Part shown: positions 43,121 to 52,326 of the stretch, piece after piece
How the letters are laid out: the number at the start of each line of letters is the position of its first letter
How positions within the stretch are numbered: the stretch's first letter is position 1
Assembly: GCA_011742915.1 (NCBI GenBank)
Contig: JAAQTN010000017.1
Span: forward strand, 1-64,000
Length of the DNA: 64,000 nucleotides
Source of the DNA: Billgrantia desiderata
Lineage (GTDB): Bacteria > Pseudomonadota > Gammaproteobacteria > Pseudomonadales > Halomonadaceae
Direction of reading: 5' to 3'
Translations under genes and position numbers: made by a program
Notes under the pieces: model-generated
What the model saw: the letters and a program-made list of their open reading frames with translations, nothing else
Database searches by the model: none
Told to the model about the DNA's origin: nothing

Positions 43121-43135
43121 TGAACGATCGTTTGA
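43121..43135 (+). promoter_or_regulatory. PsrA-like operator upstream of fadD
   Basis: tgaacgatcgtttga resembles the fatty-acid regulator PsrA pattern (G/CAAAC-N4-GTTTG/C) and contains the perfect palindrome aacgatcgtt. It sits just upstream of a possible promoter, TTTACA (43145-43150), 16 bases, TATATC (43167-43172). Confidence 0.45.
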
Positions 43136-43250
43136 ATCGTACGTTTTACAGACGAGCGATGCCTGGTATATCGTACGGGCTTTGTCACAACAAGAACCGT
43201 CGGGGTCGAGGGTGAGTGACCGTGTCGACGAAGCTGTGGAGATAGCGCCT

Positions 43251-44924
43251 ATGAATGAACAAGCCAACGCCGGTATTCTCAATGGACCTGAGCTGGAAGG
43301 CATGGATCGGTACCGGTCGCTGATGGACGTCTTCCATGAGGCAGTGAAACGTTTTGCCGACAATCCGGCATTCACCTGCATGGGTCAGACACTCACCTTT
43401 GCCGAACTCGACCGTCTCTCGGCCGATTTCGCCGCCTGGCTGCAGCACGAGACCGGGCTGCAGCCAGGCGATCGCATTGCGATTCAACTGCCCAACGTAC
43501 TGCAGTTCCCTATCGCGGTGTTTGGCGCCTTGCGCGCCGGCCTGGTGGTGGTCAATACCAACCCGCTCTACACCGAGCGCGAGATGGCGCATCAGTTCAA
43601 GGACTCCGGTGCCCGGGCGATCCTGATTCTGGCCAACATGGCCAGCAAGCTCGAGAAGGTGCTCGATCGTACCGACATCGAGCACGTGCTGGTCACCGAG
43701 CTTGGCGACATGCACGGTTTCCCCAAGCGTTTTCTCATCAACGCCGTGGTCAAGTACGTCAAGAAGATGGTGCCCTCCTACTCGCTGCCGATGGCGATAC
43801 CGTTCCGCAAGGCGCTGAAGGACGGTGCTTCGCGTCAGCATCGCGAAGTCGAGCGGGGGCTCGACGACATCGCCGCGTTGCAGTACACCGGCGGCACCAC
43901 CGGCCTGCCCAAGGGCACCATGCTCACCCACTGCAACCTGGTGGCCAACATGCTGCAGGCTGACGCCGCCATTGGCCCGGGCCTGGATGAGGGCAAGGAG
44001 GTGGTGATCGCGCCGCTGCCGGTCTATCACATCTATACCTTCACCGTGAACTGCCTGTTCCTGATGAAGACCGGCAACCACTCGATCCTGATTCCCAACC
44101 CCCGGGACCTGGACAACTTCGTCAAGGAACTGCAGAAGATCAAGTTCACCGCCTTCATCGGTTTGAACACGCTGTTCAATGCGCTGTGCAACCGTGAGGA
44201 TTTCCGCAAGCTCGACTTCTCGCAACTGCACCTGACCATCTCCGGCGGCATGGCGCTGACCAAGGCCTCGGCGGAACGCTGGAAGGAGGTCACGGGATGC
44301 GACATCGCCGAGGGCTACGGGCTCACCGAAACCGCGCCGGTGGTCAGCTTCAACCCCATCGACGCCATTCAGCTCGGCACCATCGGCAAGCCGGTGGCGG
44401 GCACCGCGGTCAAAGTGGTGGATAGCGACGGCAATACTCTGCCGCTGGGCGAGCCGGGCGAGCTGTGCGTGAAGGGTCCACAGGTGATGAAGGGCTACTG
44501 GAACCTGGATGAAGAGACCGCCAAGGTACTGAGTGACGATGGCTGGTTCTCCACCGGCGACATCGCCGTGCTGCAGGAGGACGGCTACATCAAGATCGTC
44601 GACCGCAAGAAGGACATGATCCTGGTGTCGGGCTTCAACGTCTATCCCAACGAGATCGAGGACGTGGTGGCCGGTCATCCGGGCGTGGTCGAGTCGGCGG
44701 CTGTCGGGGTGAAGGACGAGGACAGCGGCGAGGCGGTGAAGCTGTTCGTGGTCAAGCGCGACGAGAGCCTGGACGAGAAGACGCTGCGCGAGTGGTGCAA
44801 GAAGGAGCTGGCCGGCTACAAGGTGCCCAAGTTCGTCGAGTTCCGTGACGAGTTGCCCAAGACCAACGTCGGCAAGGTGCTGCGCCGTCAGTTGCGCGAC
44901 GAGGAAGGCGACAGCAAGGAGTAG
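43251..44924 (+). CDS. fadD: Long-chain fatty acid-CoA ligase
   Basis: A 557-residue AMP-forming enzyme. The P-loop is YTGGTTGLPKGTMLTHCNL, followed by EGYGLTETAPVVSFNP, the hinge VDRKKDMILVSGFNVYPNE and the catalytic Lys near GKVLRRQLRDEE. It activates long-chain fatty acids at the inner membrane for beta-oxidation. ATG 43251 follows GGAGATA. It is monocistronic, ending in a clear terminator. The upstream region has a PsrA-like site, consistent with fatty-acid control. Confidence 0.95.
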   Translation: MNEQANAGILNGPELEGMDRYRSLMDVFHEAVKRFADNPAFTCMGQTLTFAELDRLSADFAAWLQHETGLQPGDRIAIQLPNVLQFPIAVFGALRAGLVVVNTNPLYTEREMAHQFKDSGARAILILANMASKLEKVLDRTDIEHVLVTELGDMHGFPKRFLINAVVKYVKKMVPSYSLPMAIPFRKALKDGASRQHREVERGLDDIAALQYTGGTTGLPKGTMLTHCNLVANMLQADAAIGPGLDEGKEVVIAPLPVYHIYTFTVNCLFLMKTGNHSILIPNPRDLDNFVKELQKIKFTAFIGLNTLFNALCNREDFRKLDFSQLHLTISGGMALTKASAERWKEVTGCDIAEGYGLTETAPVVSFNPIDAIQLGTIGKPVAGTAVKVVDSDGNTLPLGEPGELCVKGPQVMKGYWNLDEETAKVLSDDGWFSTGDIAVLQEDGYIKIVDRKKDMILVSGFNVYPNEIEDVVAGHPGVVESAAVGVKDEDSGEAVKLFVVKRDESLDEKTLREWCKKELAGYKVPKFVEFRDELPKTNVGKVLRRQLRDEEGDSKE

Positions 44925-44971
44925 CACGGCCGCGATTGGCCGAACTCCGCTTCCCGGCGTTACAATGATCT

Positions 44972-45007
44972 GCCCGCTCCGGTGGCCTGGAGCGGGCAGG
45001 TTTTTTC
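44972..45007 (+). terminator. Rho-independent terminator of fadD
   Basis: A nine-base GC stem (gcccgctcc / ggagcgggc), eight-base loop and a following run of seven T residues. Confidence 0.93.
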
Positions 45008-45019
45008 CATGGCAAGAGG

Positions 45020-48000
45020 ATGGCTGTGAGCACCGCAACCCCTACTGGTTCTGCCAATGCCGCCGACAGGGCTGCGCTGGAGCGTCTGGAGCGCGCTTTG
45101 GATGAGGTCATGCTGCGTGATCGCGAGACGCTCACGCGCAGGCTCAAGGGCCTCGAGCGACGGCTGCGGGAGGGTAAGCCGGTGGATCGCGGCCTGGCCG
45201 AGGTGGTGCGCGGCATCGAGCGCTCCGCGGCGCTGGTGGCCAGGCGCCGCGCACAGACGGTAACGCTCGACTATCCCGCCGAGCTGCCGGTAGCGGAACG
45301 GCGAGACGAGATTCTCGCCGCGCTGCGCGAGCATCAGGTGGTGGTGGTGGCCGGGGAGACCGGCTCGGGCAAGACCACCCAGCTGCCCAAGCTGTGCCTG
45401 GAGCTGGGCCTGGGACGGCGCGGTTTGATCGGCCACACCCAGCCGCGGCGGCTGGCGGCGCGCTCGGTGGCCACGCGTCTGGCCGAGGAGCTCCAGGTCC
45501 CGCTGGGCGAGCAGGTGGGCTATCAGGTGCGCTTCACCGACCAGAGTAGCGACGACACCCTGGTCAAGCTGATGACCGACGGCATCCTGCTGGCCGAGAC
45601 CCGCCACGACCCGGATCTGACCCGCTACGAAGCGATCGTCATCGACGAGGCCCACGAGCGCAGTCTCAACATCGATTTCCTGCTCGGCTACCTCAAGCGG
45701 CTGCTGCCACGGCGGCCGGAGCTCAAGGTGATCATCACCTCGGCCACCATCGACGTGGCGCGCTTCGCCGAGCACTTCGCGCTGCCCGGGAAGGATGGCG
45801 TGCCCCGACCGGCGCCAGTGGTAGAGGTGTCGGGGCGTACCTACCCGGTTGAGGTACGCTACCGGCCGCTGGTGCGCGAGGAGGAGGACGAGGCCGACCG
45901 CACCCTGCAGGAGGGCATTCTCCACGCGGTGGAGGAGATCGAGCAGATCGAGCGGGAAAAGCGCTGGTTCCACGGCCCGCGGGACATCCTGGTGTTCCTG
46001 CCCGGCGAGCGCGAGATTCGCGAGACTGCCGATACGCTGCGCCGCGCCGACCTCAAGGCCACCGAGATCCTGCCGCTCTACGCGCGGCTCTCCAACGCCG
46101 AGCAGAACCGCGTCTTCGCCCCCCACGCCGGACGGCGCATCGTGCTGGCCACCAACGTCGCCGAGACTTCGCTCACGGTGCCGGGCATTCGCTACGTGAT
46201 CGACCCGGGGCTGGTGCGCATCAGCCGCTACAGCTATCGCTCCAAGATCCAGCGGCTGCCGGTGGAGCCGGTCAGCCAGGCCAGCGCCGACCAGCGCAAG
46301 GGGCGCTGCGGGCGCGTGGCGGAAGGGCTTTGCATCCGCCTCTATGATGAGGCGGATTTCCTCTCCCGTCCCGAATTCACCGATCCCGAGATCCGGCGCA
46401 CCAACCTGGCCTCGGTGATCCTGTCGATGCTGTCGCTCAAGCTCGGCGACATCGAACGGTTCCCCTTCGTCGACCCGCCCGACTCGCGCTTCATCACCGA
46501 CGGCTTCCGCCTGCTGTTCGAACTGGGTGCGGTGGACGAGAGCAATCGTCTGACGGCGATAGGGCGCAAGCTCGCCCGGCTGCCCATCGACCCGCGCCTG
46601 GCGCGCATGGTGCTGGCCGGCGCCGAGCAGGGCAGCCTGCGCGACGTGCTTGTGGTGGTCTCGGCGTTGGCGGTGCAGGACCCGCGCGACCGCCCGGCGG
46701 AGAAGCGCGAGGCCGCCGATCAGGCCCACCGCCGCTGGCACGACCCGGACTCCGACTTCGTCGCCCTGCTCAACCTGTGGCAGGGCTTCGAGGCGGCCCG
46801 TGAGGAACTCTCGGGCAACCGCCTGCGACGCTGGTGCAAGGAGCGCTACCTCAACTACCTGCGTCTGCGCGAATGGCACGACACCTTCCGCCAGCTGCGT
46901 CAGCTGCTGCGCGAGATGGAGATCGAGGTGCCGCCGCCCACGCCGCCGCCCGAGCCCGCCGGTGAAGGGGAGACCCTCGACCAGGCCCGACAGCAGGCCC
47001 GCCGGCAGAACGCCGTGCAGCTGCACAAGGCGCTGCTGCCGGGGCTGCTCTCGCATCTGGGCATGCTCACCGAAAACCGCGAATACCTGGGCGCACGTAA
47101 CCGCAAGTTCGTCATCCACCCCGGCTCCGGGCTGGCCAAGAAAGCGCCCAAGTGGCTGATGGCCTTCGAGCTGGTGGAGACCACCCGGCTGTTCGCGCGA
47201 ACGGTGGCCAGGATCGAGCCGCAGTGGATCGAACCCGTGGCCGGGCATCTGGTCAAGCGCAGCCATAGCGAACCCCACTGGGAGATGAAGCGTGCCCAGG
47301 TGGTGGCCAAGGAGCAGGTCACCCTGTTCGGTCTGCCCATCGTCAGCGGGCGCAGCGTGCACTATGGGCCGATTGCGCCGCAGGAGTCGCGCGAACTGTT
47401 CATCCGCCGCGCGCTGGTGGAGGGGAATTTCCGCACCAAGGGTGAGTTCTTCGACTACAATCGCGCTCTGGTGGAGGAGGTCGAGGAGCTGGAGGATCGC
47501 GCCCGCAAGCGCGACATTCTGGTCGACGAGGAGACGCTGTTCGCCTTCTACGACGAGCGCATCCCCGAGGATATCGTCAACGGCAAGGGCTTCGAGGCGT
47601 GGCGCAGCAAGGCCGAGGCCAAGGATCCCGCCATCCTCAAGTTCGACCGCGCCGCGCTGCTGGCCCGGGAGGCCGCGGAGGTCACCCAGGCTCAGTACCC
47701 CGATGAGCTGGTGCTCGGTGGAGTGCGTTATCCGCTTGTCTACCGCTTCGAACCCGGCGCGCCGGACGACGGCGTGACGCTGACGGTGCCGGCGGCAATG
47801 CTGCCGCAGCTGCCGCGGGCACGGCTCGAGTGGCTGGTGCCGGGGCTGCTGCGCGAGAAGTGCATCGCCCTGCTCAAGTCGCTGCCCAAGTCGATCCGCC
47901 GCCAGGTGGTGCCGATTCCCGACTGGGTCGACGCGGCGCTGGAGACTCTCACGCCCGACGACGTGCCGCTCAGCGAGGCGCTGGGGGAGTTTCTGCGCCG

Positions 48001-49066
48001 CCGCACCGGGGTGCGCGTGCACCCCGACGATTGGCGCTACGACCAGCTCGAGCCCCACCTGATCATGAACGTGCGTGTCGTGAATCATGAAGGCAAGGAG
48101 CTTGGCCAGGGGCGTGACGTGCGCGAGCTGGAGCGGCGCTTCGAGGCGGCAGCGGGCGAGGGTGCCCGGGCGCTGGCGGCCGAAGTCAGCGACGCACCGG
48201 ACGTCGCCGGGCTACCCGACACCCCGCTGCCCGCGTCGCGGGTGACCACTCAGGTGGGTATCCGGGTCGAAGCGTATCCGGCGCTGGTGCCGGAAGGAGA
48301 CGCCTTCCGCATCGAGCTGTTCGATCACCCCGGCAAGGCCGAGCAGGCCCATCGCCGCGGCGTGGTGCGGCTGGCCATGACCCGCCTGCCCGAGCAGGTG
48401 CGTGTCATCCAGCAGCTCAAGGGGCTCGACGCCTGCGCTCTGCTGTTCACCAAGGTGGGCAGCAAGCGGGTCCTGGTCGACGACGTGGTCGAAGCAGTCT
48501 TCGCCCGTAGCATGGGCATGGCACCGTTGCCGCGCAGCAACGCCGAGCTCGAGGCTCGCCTCGCTGCGACCCGCGGCGAACTGGTGCCCACTGCCGAAGC
48601 GCTGGTTGCCACGCTCAAGCGAGCGTTGGAAGGCCACCTGGCCGTGACCAAGGCGCTGAAGGGCAACCTGAACCTGGCGCTGGCCTTGGTATACAGTGAT
48701 TTGAAGGCGCAGATGCAGCGGTTGGTGCACCCCGGCTTCGTGAGCGAAGCTGGAGAATGGCTCGAGGAGTACCCGCGTTACATGGAGGCGGCCCTGATTC
48801 GCCTGGAGAAAGCCCCGCGCGAGCGCATGCGCGATCAGATGCACATGCAGGAGGTGCAGGACTTCGAGGCGCGCTTGGCCGCGCGCCGTGAGAGTCAGCG
48901 CCGCGGTGGCCACGAGGATCCCGAGCTGGTGGAATTCGGCTGGTGGATCGAGGAACTGCGGGTTTCGCTGTTCGCCCAGCAGTTGGGCACCCGCATGCCG
49001 GTTTCCGTCAAGCGCCTCGAGCGACGCTGGATGGAACTGACAGGACACGGTCAAGGTGGGGCCTGA
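45020..49066 (+). CDS. hrpA: ATP-dependent RNA helicase HrpA
   Basis: A 1348-residue DEAH-box helicase, typical HrpA length. Motif I is AGETGSGKTTQLPKL, motif II is VIDEAHERSLN, motif III is ITSATIDV and motif VI is QRKGRCGRV. HA2/OB-fold and the long DUF3418 C-terminal domain follow. It unwinds RNA and rescues stalled or collided ribosomes in E. coli. The start ATG has AAGAGG upstream, directly after the fadD terminator. No partner gene is coupled. Confidence 0.96.
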   Translation: MAVSTATPTGSANAADRAALERLERALDEVMLRDRETLTRRLKGLERRLREGKPVDRGLAEVVRGIERSAALVARRRAQTVTLDYPAELPVAERRDEILAALREHQVVVVAGETGSGKTTQLPKLCLELGLGRRGLIGHTQPRRLAARSVATRLAEELQVPLGEQVGYQVRFTDQSSDDTLVKLMTDGILLAETRHDPDLTRYEAIVIDEAHERSLNIDFLLGYLKRLLPRRPELKVIITSATIDVARFAEHFALPGKDGVPRPAPVVEVSGRTYPVEVRYRPLVREEEDEADRTLQEGILHAVEEIEQIEREKRWFHGPRDILVFLPGEREIRETADTLRRADLKATEILPLYARLSNAEQNRVFAPHAGRRIVLATNVAETSLTVPGIRYVIDPGLVRISRYSYRSKIQRLPVEPVSQASADQRKGRCGRVAEGLCIRLYDEADFLSRPEFTDPEIRRTNLASVILSMLSLKLGDIERFPFVDPPDSRFITDGFRLLFELGAVDESNRLTAIGRKLARLPIDPRLARMVLAGAEQGSLRDVLVVVSALAVQDPRDRPAEKREAADQAHRRWHDPDSDFVALLNLWQGFEAAREELSGNRLRRWCKERYLNYLRLREWHDTFRQLRQLLREMEIEVPPPTPPPEPAGEGETLDQARQQARRQNAVQLHKALLPGLLSHLGMLTENREYLGARNRKFVIHPGSGLAKKAPKWLMAFELVETTRLFARTVARIEPQWIEPVAGHLVKRSHSEPHWEMKRAQVVAKEQVTLFGLPIVSGRSVHYGPIAPQESRELFIRRALVEGNFRTKGEFFDYNRALVEEVEELEDRARKRDILVDEETLFAFYDERIPEDIVNGKGFEAWRSKAEAKDPAILKFDRAALLAREAAEVTQAQYPDELVLGGVRYPLVYRFEPGAPDDGVTLTVPAAMLPQLPRARLEWLVPGLLREKCIALLKSLPKSIRRQVVPIPDWVDAALETLTPDDVPLSEALGEFLRRRTGVRVHPDDWRYDQLEPHLIMNVRVVNHEGKELGQGRDVRELERRFEAAAGEGARALAAEVSDAPDVAGLPDTPLPASRVTTQVGIRVEAYPALVPEGDAFRIELFDHPGKAEQAHRRGVVRLAMTRLPEQVRVIQQLKGLDACALLFTKVGSKRVLVDDVVEAVFARSMGMAPLPRSNAELEARLAATRGELVPTAEALVATLKRALEGHLAVTKALKGNLNLALALVYSDLKAQMQRLVHPGFVSEAGEWLEEYPRYMEAALIRLEKAPRERMRDQMHMQEVQDFEARLAARRESQRRGGHEDPELVEFGWWIEELRVSLFAQQLGTRMPVSVKRLERRWMELTGHGQGGA

Positions 49067-49088
49067 CCCGCCGATAAACGAGACATGA

Positions 49089-49108
49089 GGCATCGGTTCG
49101 CCGATGCC
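49089..49108 (+). terminator. UUCG-capped hairpin after hrpA
   Basis: An eight-base perfect stem (ggcatcgg / ccgatgcc) closed by ttcg, an exceptionally stable tetraloop. There is no T run, so it may act as a 3'-end stabiliser or partial terminator. Confidence 0.5.
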
Positions 49109-49144
49109 AGCCAGCGGTCAGCAGGCCGCATGAGGGAGAAACTG

Positions 49145-50266
49145 ATGACAGACGTCGTGATTACCGGTACGGGACTCTTCACGCCGGAGCACGCCATCGA
49201 CAACGATGCGCTGGTCGCCTCGTTCAACGCCTGGGTGGATATCGAGAACGAACGCCATGCCGCCGCCATCGCGGCCGGCGAGCGCGAACCGCTGGCATAT
49301 TCGAGCAGCGAGTTCATCGTCAAGGCATCGGGGATCCACAGTCGCTACGTGCTGGATGCCGAGGGCATTCTCGACCCCGAGCGCATGCGTCCGCGTCTGC
49401 CCCAGCGCAGCAACGACGAACCCTCCATCCAGTGTGAGATGGGGCTTGCGGCCGCGACCCAGGCCCTCGCGGCCGCCGGCGTCGAGGCCGGTGACATCGA
49501 CATGGTGATCGTCGCCTGTTCCAACCTGGAGCGCCCCTATCCGGCGGTAGCGGTGGAACTGCAGGCGGCGCTGGGCACCACCGGGCATGCGTTCGACATG
49601 AACGTGGCCTGCAGTTCGGCGACCTTCGCCATCGACCTGGCGGCAGGCGCCATTCGCGGCGGCAACGTCAAGCGCGCGCTGGTGGTCAATCCCGAGATCT
49701 GCTCGGCCCACCTCAACTTCCGCGACCGCGACAGCCATTTCATCTTCGGCGATGCTTGCACCGCGATCGTGCTGGAGAGTGCCGAGCTGGCCACCGCCGA
49801 GAGTCGCTTCGAGATCCTCGGGACGCGCCTGGCCACTCGCTTCTCCAATGCCATTCGCAACAATGCCGGCTTCCTCAATCGTGTCACCGACAGCGACCCG
49901 CTGGCCAGCGACAAGCTGTTCGTGCAAGAGGGGCGGCGGGTGTTCAAGGAGGTCTGTCCCATGGTGGCGGCCATGATCAGCGATCATCTGGCCAGCCTCG
50001 ACCTGTCCGGCGACGACCTTGCGCGCCTGTGGCTGCACCAGGCCAACCACCATATGAACGACCTGATCGCCCGGCGGGTACTGGGCCACGATCCCGAACC
50101 CGGACAGGCACCGATCATCCTCGATCGCTATGCCAACACCAGCTCCGCGGGTTCGATCATTGCCTTCCATCTGCACCGTGATGACCTGACGTCGGGCGAC
50201 ATAGGGGTGGTCTGCTCGTTCGGCGCCGGGTACAGTGCCGGCTGCGTGGTGGTGCGCCGGCTGTGA
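49145..50266 (+). CDS. Beta-ketoacyl-ACP synthase III (KAS III family)
   Basis: A 373-residue condensing enzyme. The catalytic triad is visible as Cys in NVACSSATFAID, His in LWLHQANHHM and Asn in RYANTSSAGSI. It is about 50 residues longer than E. coli FabH, with an insertion near the start (NAWVDIENERHAAAIAAGE). This fits the Pseudomonas PA3286-type enzymes that use medium-chain acyl-CoA from beta-oxidation; that preference is inferred. ATG 49145 follows GAGGGAG. An upstream in-frame ATG at 49130 is less likely. Confidence 0.9.
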   Translation: MTDVVITGTGLFTPEHAIDNDALVASFNAWVDIENERHAAAIAAGEREPLAYSSSEFIVKASGIHSRYVLDAEGILDPERMRPRLPQRSNDEPSIQCEMGLAAATQALAAAGVEAGDIDMVIVACSNLERPYPAVAVELQAALGTTGHAFDMNVACSSATFAIDLAAGAIRGGNVKRALVVNPEICSAHLNFRDRDSHFIFGDACTAIVLESAELATAESRFEILGTRLATRFSNAIRNNAGFLNRVTDSDPLASDKLFVQEGRRVFKEVCPMVAAMISDHLASLDLSGDDLARLWLHQANHHMNDLIARRVLGHDPEPGQAPIILDRYANTSSAGSIIAFHLHRDDLTSGDIGVVCSFGAGYSAGCVVVRRL

Positions 50267-50302
50267 CCCACCCCCTATGAGAATCTTCAGGAGACGTAGC
50301 CG

Positions 50303-51109
50303 ATGGTCGTGAAGCAGACCGGCTTTTTCACACGGGCCCTGGTCGCCATGTCGCTGTTGGCCATGCTGGCGGGCTGTGCCGGACGGATGGCGGTGGAGGA
50401 TCGCCATCCCGACGACCCCTGGGAGGGTTTCAATCGCCGGGTGTTCGCCTTCAACGAGGCGGTCGACCGGGCCGTACTGCGGCCGGTAGCGCGCGGCTAC
50501 CGCACCGTCACGCCACAGCCGGTGCAGACCGGGGTCGGCAACTTCTTCTCCAACCTCGGCGAGATCCGCACCGCGCTCAACAGCCTGCTGCAGGGCAAGC
50601 CGGCCAACGCCGGTCTCGCGACCTCGCGCTTCGTGATCAACTCCACGGTGGGTATTGCCGGTCTGTGGGACTTCGCCACCCATATGGGCATCACCGTACA
50701 GGACGAGGATTTCGGCCAGACCCTGGGCGTCTGGGGGGTATCGGAGGGGCCTTACCTGGTGTTGCCGTTCCTGGGCCCCAGCACGGTAAGGGACACCGCC
50801 GGCCTGCCGCTGGATACGGTGACCTATCCGCTCTACTACGTGGAAGACGACAAGGTGCGCTATGGCCTGACCGCGCTGCGTGTCGTCGACGTGCGCGCAG
50901 GCTTCCTCGATCAGGAGGAGTTGATCCGGGGGGACCGCTATGTCTTCATACGCGATGCTTACCTGCAGCGTAGACGCTTCGAAGTCAGCGACGGCGAGCT
51001 GGGCGACGACCCGTTCGCCAGCGATGAGTTCGACTTCGATTTCGATGACGCCGACTTCGACGATGCCTTCGAAGAACCCGAGAGCGACGATGCCGATATC
51101 GCCGATTGA
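50303..51109 (+). CDS. mlaA: MlaA (VacJ) family outer-membrane lipoprotein
   Basis: A 268-residue lipoprotein with a lipobox LLAMLAGC at about residues 18-25. Family blocks are DDPWEGFNRRVFAFNEAVDR and GVWGVSEGPYLVLPFLGPS. MlaA removes phospholipids from the outer leaflet and passes them to MlaC. The last 35 residues form an unusually acidic Asp/Phe tail (DEFDFDFDDADFDDAFEEPE). It is followed closely by rssB and rssC. Confidence 0.95.
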   Translation: MVVKQTGFFTRALVAMSLLAMLAGCAGRMAVEDRHPDDPWEGFNRRVFAFNEAVDRAVLRPVARGYRTVTPQPVQTGVGNFFSNLGEIRTALNSLLQGKPANAGLATSRFVINSTVGIAGLWDFATHMGITVQDEDFGQTLGVWGVSEGPYLVLPFLGPSTVRDTAGLPLDTVTYPLYYVEDDKVRYGLTALRVVDVRAGFLDQEELIRGDRYVFIRDAYLQRRRFEVSDGELGDDPFASDEFDFDFDDADFDDAFEEPESDDADIAD

Positions 51110-51120
51110 GGTCTGAGCCG

Positions 51121-52326
51121 ATGGATCTACCCAAGCCGTTGATTGGCGTTCTCGACGAGCCCGGTGCCTACCGGGACGCCCTGGCGGAGACCATCGCCCG
51201 GGACGGCCTGGCGGTGTTCGCCGCCGAGCGCCTCGAGGATCTGCCCAAGGAGACGGTCTTGGTGGTGGCCCATGCTCAGGCGATTCCCAGTCTGGCCTGG
51301 TCGAGCCTGACTGAGCGCTTGCCCACCGTGGTGGTGAGCGACTCGCGGCTCGATGCCGATCTGCTGACCGCCGTCGACGTGGGCCTGGTGGATTACGTGG
51401 TCGAGCCGATGCGTCATGGGCAGCTGTTGCGGCGCATGATCCGCAAGGCCATCGAGCTACGGCGGTTGGAAGATCAGCGCAAGCACGACCGTGAGCGACT
51501 CGCCCAGCTCAACGCGCACCTGGAAGAGTTGAACGAGAGCCTGGAGACGCACCTGGCGCTGCTGCGACTCGACCAGCAGGCCGGTGGGCAGATTCAGCGC
51601 AAGCTGCTGCCGCCTCACCCGCAGACCATCGAAGGGGTGACCTGCGATTACTGGCTGATTCCCTCGCTCTACCTGTCGGGAGATTTCCTCGATTTCCAGC
51701 GTCTGGACGATCGTCACATTCTTTTCTATTTTGCCGACGTGTCCGGCCACGGCGCCTCTTCCGCGTTCGTCACCGTGCTGCTCAAGTATCTGTTCAACCG
51801 CTGGTTGGCGGCCTGGGAGGCGGGCCAGCCGGCAGAGATGCCGGCGCGTTGGCTGGCGTCGCTCAACCGGGAATTGTTGGACACCGGGATCGGCAAGCAC
51901 GCCACCCTGTTCGTTGGTGTCATTGACCGGCAGACCCGCGAGCTTCACTATTCGCTTGGCGCCCAACTGCCGAAGCCGCTGTTGGTAGCCGACGGGACGG
52001 TGAGCGAGCTGCCCGGTGAGGGTATGCCGGTGGGTCTGTTTCCGGACGTGGAGTATCCACGTTTGACGTATACGCTACCGTCGAACTTCCGGTTATGGTT
52101 GTGTTCGGATGGAATACTGGAGTGCCTGCCGGGCGAAACGCTCGACACGCGGCTCAGGGAACTCGAGCAACGTGTTTTGAACTGTGCCACGTTGGAGCGG
52201 CTTCGCGACAGCCTGATGCTGGACACTCCCCGCGACATCGATGCCGAAGGGGATGGCGGCGGACAGGAACTGCCCGATGACCTGACGATCATGATGTTGA
52301 GCGGATTTGGCAATGATCACGAATGA
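51121..52326 (+). CDS. rssB: Response-regulator-like PP2C/SpoIIE serine phosphatase (RssB type)
   Basis: A 401-residue protein. Residues 1-120 are receiver-like but degenerate: the usual phosphoacceptor Asp region reads LVVAHAQAIPSL and the conserved K-P is E-P. A coiled linker (120-160) joins a SpoIIE phosphatase with SGDFLDF and FADVSGHGASSAFVTVLLKYL. In P. aeruginosa such a protein partners the STAS antagonist RssC to control RpoS activity. ATG 51121 is 11 bases after the mlaA stop. Confidence 0.85.
   Translation: MDLPKPLIGVLDEPGAYRDALAETIARDGLAVFAAERLEDLPKETVLVVAHAQAIPSLAWSSLTERLPTVVVSDSRLDADLLTAVDVGLVDYVVEPMRHGQLLRRMIRKAIELRRLEDQRKHDRERLAQLNAHLEELNESLETHLALLRLDQQAGGQIQRKLLPPHPQTIEGVTCDYWLIPSLYLSGDFLDFQRLDDRHILFYFADVSGHGASSAFVTVLLKYLFNRWLAAWEAGQPAEMPARWLASLNRELLDTGIGKHATLFVGVIDRQTRELHYSLGAQLPKPLLVADGTVSELPGEGMPVGLFPDVEYPRLTYTLPSNFRLWLCSDGILECLPGETLDTRLRELEQRVLNCATLERLRDSLMLDTPRDIDAEGDGGGQELPDDLTIMMLSGFGNDHE

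Noticed and set aside
44960..48088. A 1042-codon open frame antisense to hrpA
   Set aside because: High GC and codon bias leave long antisense frames open throughout the window. Its product is low-complexity His/Gln/Leu-rich with no domain, while the plus strand encodes a full HrpA.
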